From NCBI RefSeq assembly GCF_000276665.1, contig NW_004955423.1:5359427-5423426 (forward strand): DNA of 64,000 nt. Reading direction: 5' to 3'. A program made the position numbers and the translations under genes. Under the pieces are notes generated by a model. The model saw nothing but the letters and a program-made list of their open reading frames with translations. It ran no database searches and was not told the DNA's origin. Positions 56,161 to 64,000 of this stretch are shown here, piece after piece (positions within the stretch are counted from its first letter, which is position 1; each line of letters starts with the position of its first letter). This DNA is from Chinchilla lanigera. Lineage: Eukaryota; Chordata; Mammalia; Rodentia; Chinchillidae.

Positions 56161-57914
56161 GGAGAAGGGGAGAAGGAGGTGGCGAGTCACTTATAAATGG
56201 CGCCCAAGCAGGACCCAAAGCCCAAGTTCCCAGAGGGTGAATTAGTACTGTGCTTTCATGGGCCTCTTCTTTATGAAGCAAAGTGTGTAAAAGTTGCTAT
56301 AAAGGACAAACAAGTAAAATACTTTATACATTGCAGTGGCTAGAATAAAAATTGGGATGAGTGGGCTCCGGAAAGCAGAGTACTCAAGTATGTGGACACT
56401 GATCTACAGAAACAGGGAGAACTTCAAAGGCCAACCAAGAGCAATACGCAGAGGGAGAGACGAGAGGGGCTGCTCCAGGAAAGAACACATCTGGTCTGCA
56501 ACAGAAAAATGTTGAAGTGAAAACTAAAAGGAACAAACAACAAAACGCTGGTGATAGAGATGGAGGCAGTACCAGTGAGACACCTCAGCCTCCCTGGAAG
56601 AAAAGGACTCATGTTGATCCTACTGTTGAAAATGAAGTAACATTTACGAACAGAGTTGAAGTTAAAGTAATGATCCTTGAAGAGCTAAAACTGTGGCTTG
56701 TTGATGACTGGGGCTTAATTACCAGGCAGAAACAGCTCTTTTACCTTCCTGCCAAGAAGAATGTGGACTCCCTTCTGGAGGACTGTGCAAATTATAAGAA
56801 ATCTCGAGGAAATACGGATAATGAGTATGCTTTTTTTTTCTTTTTTTTTTTTTTTTCTGGTACCGGGAATTAAACTTACAACCTTGCGCTTGCCAGGCAG
56901 GCGCTGTGCCGCTGAGCTAAATCCCCAGCCCAAGGAGTACGCTTTTAATGAGGCTGTACCAGGGATAAAACAATGCTTCAATGTGATGCTGGGCACTCAG
57001 CTCCTCTACAAATTTGAGAGACCACAGCATGCTGAGATCCTTGCTGATCACCCTGTAGTGCTCATGTCCCAGGTGTATAAAGCGCCATTGCTACTGAGAT
57101 TATTTGTACAAATTGGAGCAATGTTGGCCTATACACCTCTGGATGAGAAGAGCCTTGCTTTATTACTGAGTTATCTTCATGATTTCCTCAAGTATCTGGC
57201 CAAGAATTCGGTATTTTGTTTAGTGCCAGTGATTATGAAGGGCCCCTCCAGAGTACCATCGAAAGCAGTGTGAGGTGCTCTCACTTGTGTTTGTATCTCT
57301 GTCCACACGTTTTTGCTTCTAGTCTTCCTCTTGCACAAATGATGTACTTTGAAGATGTTCATGTATAACAGAGTTGATGTTTGTTTTGTTTGATTTTAAA
57401 CAGAGAAAGTAAAAGGCGGTTTCAGCTCCCTTTTTCTTTTTTTTTTTTCATTTCAAAGTTGCTGCCAGTGTATTCAAGGATGGACAGCAGAGAGACATGG
57501 TGTAGTGTTTTATGGCCTAGTTGACAAAGCTGCGTTTGAATGCTGGTGGTTCTGCTCCTTTGACACTATGTACTTTTATAATACGTGTTAATGCTATCTG
57601 ACAAAATGTTCTGATTCCTAGTGCCAAAGGTCCAATTCAGTGTATGTAACTGAACACATTCATCCATTTGTGCTTTTTTTAACGGTGCTTAAAGAGCCCA
57701 TCCTTTGCAAGTCAACCATGTTGTTCTTTAGGCATTTTATCTTTGCTCAAATTATTGAAGAATAGTGAATTGTTTTGTGGTTATTGTGTTTGTGTCTAAT
57801 GCACATTTTAACATGATAGATGCAATGCATTGTGTAGCTACAGTGTCCTCAAAAAGTCAATCTTTTAGGAATTGTTTTTCAGATCAATAAATTTTTTCTT
57901 TAAATTTCAAAGAC
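56161..57914 (+). pseudogene. MORF4L1: MORF4L1 (MRG15) processed retrocopy, split by SINE
   Basis: The parent MORF4L1 is a chromodomain/MRG-domain protein of the TIP60/NuA4 and Sin3-HDAC complexes. Here its cDNA appears without introns: ATG at 56197, chromodomain region (GPLLYEAKCVKVAIKDKQVK) from ~56260, linker TSETPQPPWKK, MRG domain (IGAMLAYTPLDEKSLALLLS), terminal TGA at 57271 and a 3' UTR with AATAAA at 57886. aaaaatgag at 56153-56161 and 57915-57923 is the target duplication of an L1-mediated insertion. Against the parent as I recall it, at least one base is missing near 56430 (cttcaaaggccaaccaag), and the end has a frameshift before the final codons. An ID-like SINE at 56835-56931 breaks the MRG domain. 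Dead, intergenic copy. Confidence 0.9.
56835..56931 (-). mobile_element. ID-like SINE inside the MORF4L1 retrocopy
   Basis: T-run, then ctggtaccgggaattaaact .. ctgagctaaatccccagccc. The target gagta(t/c)gctttt stands on both sides (~56822 and ~56935), so this insertion is younger than the retrocopy. Confidence 0.92.
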
Positions 57915-57923
57915 AAAAATGAG

Positions 57924-58728
57924 AATGAGCCTCACCCCTCGATGAGCACTTTAATATTCTAAACAGGAAGAGAGATGGGCTGATAAATGGATAAAATGTT
58001 TATGTCGTTTTTAGAACTAGCTGGAAATCTTGCAGGTGCTTGGGTGCCATCTCTTATTGTTCCTTTTATGGTCCGTATGGTATTTTCTGTCATGGAGGCT
58101 GGTAGGCGTCATTAGCCTTGAAGTGGGAGGAGAGAAGGCTAATCAAGTCTAGGTCAAGGTAATCCTGCATAGTAGTTTCAGACAGAATATTCCTCAAATG
58201 ATCAGCATGTCGACATGCAGAGCTGAGTAGAAGCTGACCCAAAGGTTAAGACAACAAAGGAGATAAATGCAATATGAGGACAGAGAGGTCAAGCGTTTTG
58301 ATGGTGCTCCTGTCACACACCAGGTATCTGCAGGACAAAGTGAACAGTCAGTATTTTCAGCAAAAGCAGGCTTCATGTTCCTAGAAATAGTCTGAATGAC
58401 TAATACCATCGTGACTCACATGTCAAAGAGGTTTTCTACAGCAAATCCAGAGGCAAAGTAATAATGTACTGCCCAGCAGTGTAACCTCCAAATTTAGTAA
58501 TTTTTTGGTGTTGTTTCTTTTGTTTTGAGACAGGGTTTTGCTTTGTAGTTCAGGCTGGCTGTGAACTCACTGTGTAGTCCAGTCTGGCCTCAAGTTTGCA
58601 GAAATCCTCCTGCCTCAACCTCCTGAGTGCTGGGATTTAGTATACTTTATAAATTGCCAATGTTGTACCAATAAAACGCAAAAAGAATGGCTGCCTTCTA
58701 TTATAATATAAAAGAAATCCTTACAAGG
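57924..58728. other. intergenic, one B1
   Basis: A reverse B1 lies at ~58525-58638 (gagacagggttttgctttgt). Otherwise nothing recognised. Confidence 0.6.
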
Positions 58729-59615
58729 TGTTATGGTTTGGGAGATACTGTGCATGGTGAAACAATATAATACAGGACATATATTTTAAAAGATTATTTC
58801 TAATAGTCACCCAAAGAATGATATACAAAACAGTGCAGGAAATCTGTCCACACACTAAGACCAAGGAACCTAGTTGAGGGCCTGGATCCCACGGAAATGT
58901 CCTGCCTGAGTCCAGCCGAATACCTAGAGCTCATAATACTGCCTCCCATGAATCCAACTGGAGGCCCAGAGCCCACGACAATGTCTCATGCAGGCCTGTT
59001 TCATAGATCTGTGCTGGGAAGGCCTAAAGCTCAGTGGTGGAATCTAGAAAGTCTGTGCCAGCAGGATGAAGGATCTGTGCTAGCAGGCTGAGGGATCTGC
59101 ACTGGAGCCAGGAAGCAGAGCTCAGAAGAACCAGAGCTCCCCTGAAAGGTACCACAGCCATTCTCAGCAACAGTGAATTCTCAAGCTCCTGCGATGATCA
59201 AAATGGCTGAGTTCCCATCAGGGAAGCCAACACAGCAAGCTTTTCTAGGAAACCAGCGGTGTACCATCTTCCCCTCTGGAGCCAGGAAATGATGCTCAAA
59301 ATGAGGACCAGAGCTTCCCCAAAGCCATTCTCAGTGCCAACGAGGTCCTGAGCTTCTCAGAGGATGAAAATAGCCAAGTTCATCAGGAAAGCCTCATGAC
59401 GAGCTCCTCCAGAACAACCAACAGCTCTTTACAGCTTCTACCAGCTCCCAACAGCCTTTTCTCAGTTCCCAACAACCTAATTTCTTCTCCAGCGCTGCGT
59501 CTTCTGCTGCTGGCCATAGTCCCCAGGTGGGCATCCCACACCCAGCACCATGCTTACTCAGTTCAGCTTGGGGTTATAAATTGACCACCAGTTGTCAGTC
59601 CACTACACAAGGTTA
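58729..59615 (+). repeat. LTR (family C), plus copy
   Basis: Starts TGTTATGGTTTGGGAGATA and ends near ggttatggcaca. It aligns with the reverse complement of 35130-36157. Two internal blocks of ~185 bp each contain tggagccaggaa(a/g), a tandem duplication also present in the other copy. Confidence 0.75.
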
Positions 59616-59814
59616 TGGCACATAAAAGATATTCCAGGTGGGGCAGGAGAAATTTAACTAGTCACTCTCTCTCCTCCCGGCTTTCACCTTCTTTGATGGT
59701 GTCTTTCTTCAACAAGCACTCCTGAATATCCACTATAAGTCCACTAGATATCAGGCCCCTTGGTTTTGAACCCTAAGAGATGTCCAGTTGCAGTCCTCCC
59801 TTTCTTCTTCTGCC

Positions 59815-60240
59815 ACCCAACATGCTTCTGTTAGTTATTTTTCTGGTTGCTGAGACAAAATACCTGTCATCCAAAGTTAAAAGGAGGAAAGGTTTACTTG
59901 GCTCACAGTTTATAGAGGGTTCAGTTCACAGTTGGCTGGCATCACAGAGGACAAACAGTTCACAGCAGGCAAAAGGCGACAAGGAAACAAGCAGTGAGAT
60001 ACCAGCAACCAGCAAGGAGAGCAGCCCTCTTTCTAGCTCTACATTTTGTCCATGCTACCCGGCCTTAGGGCAGGTAGCACTCACAGCCTTAATCGTAAAC
60101 CAATCCCACCATCACATCCTTGATCCCAGAATCTCACACCCTATAGATCCATCCACCTCCAAAAAGCCCTACCTGTGGTGGCTTGTGGCGCTGGGGAGAA
60201 ATCGAGATATAAGCCCTGACAACGCTCCACCGGGAAAACT
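59815..60240 (+). repeat. LTR-like repeat related to 24160-24650
   Basis: ggttgctgagacaaaatacc, aggaggaaaggtttacttgg and ctcacagtttatagagggtt. The same order is found around 24190-24450. Confidence 0.45.
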
Positions 60241-61255
60241 CTACTGAATTGAGTGGAGTGCCTCCGAAGGTTTTCCTAACTGCACTCGGCACAGCTGAAA
60301 CTGGTCGGCATTTTTGAAACTTTCCCAAATATTAACAACCCGCCGGAATATAGTCAAGTTTTCAATCACAAAATTATGAAATGGAAGAGGGAAAGAAAGA
60401 GCATGAGAGAGACGACATGCTCTCCCATCCCCATCAAATTTCAGTTTCTCAATTTTTGCCCCTCACAGCCCTTGTTCTAAGGAAGCTAGCACCTCCAAAC
60501 TGCCCAAGAAAACAAAGGCGCTCAGTGGCATTTAATTCTGATCCCCAGATAAAGGAAGCAGTCACCATATCTGAGTCCTGAGCACCGTGGAAGCCATTAC
60601 CCTCTCTCCTCCAGTCCCTCCATTACTAGGGGCAGCTTATGTTCAGCAAAATGTAGTCGCTATTATCATTTTGAAGTTCGATGAATTAAAGAATCTGGGG
60701 ACCCTGTGCAGTATTTCCACGCTCTGCCAAGTTTTCTATACTTAGCTTGCAGCCAAATTTGCAAAGGCGAATGGTGCAGGTGGTGGGGAACCCCATCAGG
60801 GCGGGACCCCTATCTCTGTGCCTCACAGCGCACAGTACCTCACAAGGTCATGTTTCATCTCCTGCCAACTCCGTCAGGGTGTTGAGACAAGACAGATACT
60901 GTTACCCCTCACACCGACGAGCTAAAGGACGTGCCGAAGAAGACACAGCTCGTTAGCTGAGGACAGAGCATGAAGTTACACCTTTCCTGGAGACCTAGCC
61001 CCCCATCTCCCTCCGTCCTTCCCTCTTCTAGTTCCTTAGCAAGAAAGAATCACCACTCGGAGGAAGTAAGACTTGCACTCGGTGGGGAGGGGTTTGTGTT
61101 TAGGGACTAGGCTTTGCTTCCTCCTAAAAGCCAAGATTTTTTTCACTTTTAACGTAGATTAGGAGTGGCCCTGATGTGGTGTGTTTGCAGAGTTCCTTTG
61201 AGACGCCTCTCAGGCACTTTCGCTGATATGCCCAGCAACATAGCAAATTGCAAAC
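60241..61255. other. intergenic, GTF2B upstream region
   Basis: No gene or repeat recognised. GC content rises towards 61250. A distal promoter or enhancer role is possible, but nothing in the sequence shows it. Confidence 0.5.
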
Positions 61256-61259
61256 AAGA

Positions 61260-61458
61260 AGCGAGAGACTGAGAAAACGCAAAGCACGTGGCGCCGGGGG
61301 TTCGCCTGTTCTTGGCCCGTCTCCCGACCCGTAGCCGCGCCTTGCTACGGCTGCGTGGGTGACTCGCCTATAAAAGCCCGTCTCTGAGCGTCTCGCCGCC
61401 ACAGTCGCTTCCTGTTTTCGGCGCAGCTGTTGTCGGCGGGACTGCAGTGGCCGCGAAG
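61260..61458 (+). promoter_or_regulatory. GTF2B: GTF2B CpG-rich core promoter with TATA box
   Basis: CpG-dense region. TATAAAA lies at 61369-61375, with likely start site(s) about 30 bases later (~61400) and a 5' UTR of about 60 bases. An E-box CACGTG lies at 61285-61290. A perfect 7-base inverted repeat, CCGTAGC (61329-61335) / GCTACGG (61344-61350), lies just upstream of the TATA box. Having both a CpG island and a TATA box is notable for a housekeeping factor that itself recognises core promoters. Confidence 0.7.
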
Positions 61459-61479
61459 ATGGCGTCGACCAGCCGGTTA
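61459..61479 (+). CDS. GTF2B: GTF2B (TFIIB) first coding exon, partial gene
   Basis: ATG at 61459 gives MASTSRL, followed by a perfect gtaagt donor at 61480. Human TFIIB begins MASTSRLDALP by recollection, so this is the short first coding exon and the rest lies beyond the window. TFIIB bridges TBP-bound DNA and RNA polymerase II in the nucleus; its zinc ribbon starts in the next exon. gaagATGG gives a purine at -3 and G at +4, a good start context. The gene order KYAT3-GTF2B, same strand, matches the human arrangement as I recall it. Confidence 0.9.
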
Positions 61480-62149
61480 GTAAGTCGGGCCGAGCCGGGC
61501 TGGCGGAGCGGCGGGCGGCGAGCCCCGGCAGGTCCTCGGCCTTCTCCCGGGCGGCCGGATAGGTCACGGCGCCCGGAGGTTTGGGGACAGGCGGCGGGAC
61601 TGGCCGGCCGGGACAAAGACCCCTGCAGACGGCAGGACGGGCGCGGCGTCCTGGGGGTCCCGGGCGGCGGCGTTACCGCCTCGGCGTCCTAGGTCGTCGC
61701 CTGCCGTCTCCAGCCTGTGTGGGTCTCTGTGAGCTCAGCGCCTGCCTCGCGTTGTTGGGAATACTCGTTGTCCTTTTTTCTCGTTACTTATTTATTTATT
61801 TCTCTGCGCTTATTTTTCCCCCCGAGGTCCTTGCCAGATTCCTCCTCTCCGAAGAGGGGGAAACGGATGTTGCCAGGTCCCCCTCTGTCTGACAGGTAGA
61901 GAGCTGGGGACGTCGGCAGTGGTGAGCCGGATGGCAGCTGATGACCATCCCGGCGGCCCCGCGCGGTGGAAGCGTGGGCGCATCCCAGAGACGATTAGTT
62001 TCCCGCTGAAGGATTTTTTCAGCAAATAGCGTTGTCTACCAGCGCTCTGAAGAAAACCTTGCCTGCGGAAAATTGTGTTGCGAAGTCCGTCTTTAGTGTA
62101 TTTTTAAAGGTTACATACTCGTCTGTAGGAAACGTACGCAGTGTCTTCA

Positions 62150-62280
62150 GAGACCGCTTTTAATTCTATTTCTCACTACCACTGTGAGGCAGATACTCGT
62201 ATTTTTGCATATGAATAGACAGAGGCAGGCCAATGTTGACTTTTCCAAGGTTAGTGATGGTAAAGTCTAAGATACCTGTT
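62150..62280 (-). repeat. MIR SINE fragment
   Basis: ccactgtgaggcagatactc .. gacttttccaaggttagtga follows the antisense MIR core. Confidence 0.5.
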
Positions 62281-63379
62281 CATGTTACCACCGTTGGCCT
62301 GTAGTTAACTGCAAGTGTTGAGAAAAAAATTTAAGTTTTGCACCTTCTGGAAGGCAGCTCGTGCACGATTTTTCAGAGCCTATTGTCTGTGAATTGATAA
62401 ATTTCACCACTGAAAGCCATTGTTCAAAAATAGCAAGCTGAAAGTCCAGGTCCCCTCTGGTAACTGGCAAGACTTCCTATTTTATGATTTAAAAGAGGGA
62501 GTGGGAAGCACTTTAGCTAATGTCTTGTTGGGAAATACAAAGCCAGTGACACCCTTGTTTACTGGTTAGAGTTCTGTGATTGAATGCTCCCTCAGTCTGG
62601 GTGTGGTGTTCTGTCTGTAAGGTTTTCTTGTATATGAATGGGAAATCTCACCTCCCCCAGTTACCTGAATATGGCTTAAATTATGTCATGGTAATAGATC
62701 TGGGAGGTGAATGTAGTCGTATTTAGATACAGCTTTTATATGTAACAGAACAAGAAACTTTGCTTTTAAAATGTTGCCATATTTAAATAGTACACATAGT
62801 GAAGATTCTTTATCCAAAGAAAACCTTTTTCTGAGCATAACCTTTAAAATAGTGCCTATTTTGGAGATCGTTGTCAAGACCAATGGTAATGCACTCCATA
62901 TCACTATGTATTACTAGATACTTAGTATCTCACTAGTGACACTAGTATCATAGTAGACACTAAATAATAGCTATAAGATGGGATTTAGCATTATTTGGCA
63001 CCATGGCGGCCTAAATTGTTTTAATATCATCATGGTGTTTATTCCTTCCCCATTGTTTCTCTTTACTCCTCCACCCTATTCTTGATTTGTGGTTAACTTG
63101 ATTAAAATTTTTAAAAATTAACTATAATAATTTGATTTTATTTTGGATGGAGAATGTATACAAAAGCAAGAGTACAAAAGACTGTACAATAAAAAGTAGT
63201 CTCCCTCTTCCCCTAGGTGCCATCCAATCCTCCCCAAAGCAGCTAGACTTACTAGTTCGTTATTTTCCCAGTTGTTATGGTTTAGCAAACATGCAGCGTT
63301 TTAACCTCTTTTTCCACCAAAAGTCATCTTGATGGAAACCCTGTTTGCGCTGTGCTCTGTCCTTTTTTGTGATGTTAGT

Positions 63380-63960
63380 GCATATTTTAAATGTGTGATT
63401 CAGTTAGAAAGTGAGCACAGACACGTAGCTGCCACCTAAGTTAAAAAAAAAAAAATCAGATACCAGCTACCGCACTAGCAAAGTCTCCTTTGTGTCCCCA
63501 GTCATTACTCCTTTGCAGAGAAAACCACACTCTAACTTCTAACACCATAGCTTCTGTTTTGCCCACTTTAACGTTTAAATAAATGGTGTGTGTATTCCAC
63601 TGTCTAGTTTCCTAGTCACTGTCTTGAGGTTCATGCATATTATTGGATGTAACTAGTTCATACTTCTTCAGTGTTGGAATTCATAATTTATTCTTAACAT
63701 GCCTTGGGTATGTTTCCATATCATTACACTGTAAAGTTTTTCTATTTTTAATAGTGACAAAGTATTCTATCAGTCCTTTGCATACTGTGTTCCATATACT
63801 TTTTGTTTTACTCATTTATAGTTACTCTTATTTTGCTAACATTTTCCTTTATTTCGTTTGTCATAATTTATACCTGCTGTTTAATTTTATTAAACATTTT
63901 TCTAACAGAAGTTATTGTGGAATAAGTATAAATTTAAAGTAATCTCCACTTACCTTCCCA
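63380..63960 (+). repeat. old L1 3' UTR-like fragment
   Basis: ctaacttctaacaccatagc, gaggttcatgcatattattg and tagtgacaaagtattctatc follow the order seen at the 3' end of old mammalian L1s. Confidence 0.5.
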
Positions 63961-64000
63961 GTGAGAAGAACCAAGACATACTCTGGTTAACTTAATTATA

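Larger units (their letters stand above)
61480..64000 (+). other. GTF2B: GTF2B intron 1 (5' part)
   Basis: It begins in the CpG island (to ~61760). It contains a MIR (~62150-62280) and an old L1 3' UTR-like stretch (~63380-63960). No exon 2 is visible in the window. Confidence 0.75.

Noticed and set aside
61124..61616. 147- and 82-codon minus-strand ORFs over the GTF2B promoter
   Set aside because: CpG-island composition keeps frames open. There is no domain or splice support, although antisense transcription is possible.

Overview
This is a window of mammalian nuclear DNA: exons are split by GT..AG introns, and the introns and intergenic DNA are packed with SINEs, LINE fragments and LTRs. 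The commonest young repeat is a short tRNA-derived ID-like SINE with box A and box B, an A-rich tail and crisp target-site duplications. It sits alongside 7SL-derived B1-type SINEs and fused B1+ID dimers. That mix points to a rodent. The ID-like consensus is not the mouse/rat or squirrel form as I recall them; a castorimorph such as beaver is my best guess, from recollection only.

Bases 1-28,448 (+ strand) hold the 3' two-thirds of KYAT3 (CCBL2, kynurenine aminotransferase 3). Ten coding exons join in phase to about 350 codons and end at a TAG at 28,446-28,448. The N-terminal ~100 residues lie upstream of the window. Introns of 0.1-6.7 kb carry SINEs, MIR, L2 and L1 pieces, and an inverted pair of ~0.9 kb LTRs that brackets two exons.

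Bases ~28,450-61,250 are intergenic. After a KYAT3 3' UTR the DNA is a repeat graveyard: four same-strand copies of one LTR-like family; an inverted pair of another LTR family 23 kb apart; an endogenous retrovirus 5' LTR with primer-binding site and a broken gag matrix start (36.5-38.7 kb); a second, minus-strand retroviral remnant (nucleocapsid zinc knuckles and protease, 47.6-48.3 kb); a four-unit ~101-bp tandem array; MaLR-type LTRs; an L2; and a broken MORF4L1 retrocopy (56.2-57.9 kb) split by a younger ID-like SINE. I see no intact protein-coding gene here.

Bases ~61,260-64,000 (+) are the CpG-rich TATA-containing promoter, first coding exon (seven codons from 61,459) and start of intron 1 of GTF2B, the general transcription factor TFIIB. 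KYAT3 followed by GTF2B in the same orientation is the order I recall from human chromosome 1p22, which supports both identifications. The two genes have unrelated jobs: tryptophan/cysteine-conjugate metabolism and RNA polymerase II initiation. I found no convincing new biological system. The most useful observations are the nested and inverted repeats around KYAT3 exons, a shifted KYAT3 stop codon, and the retroviral fossils.
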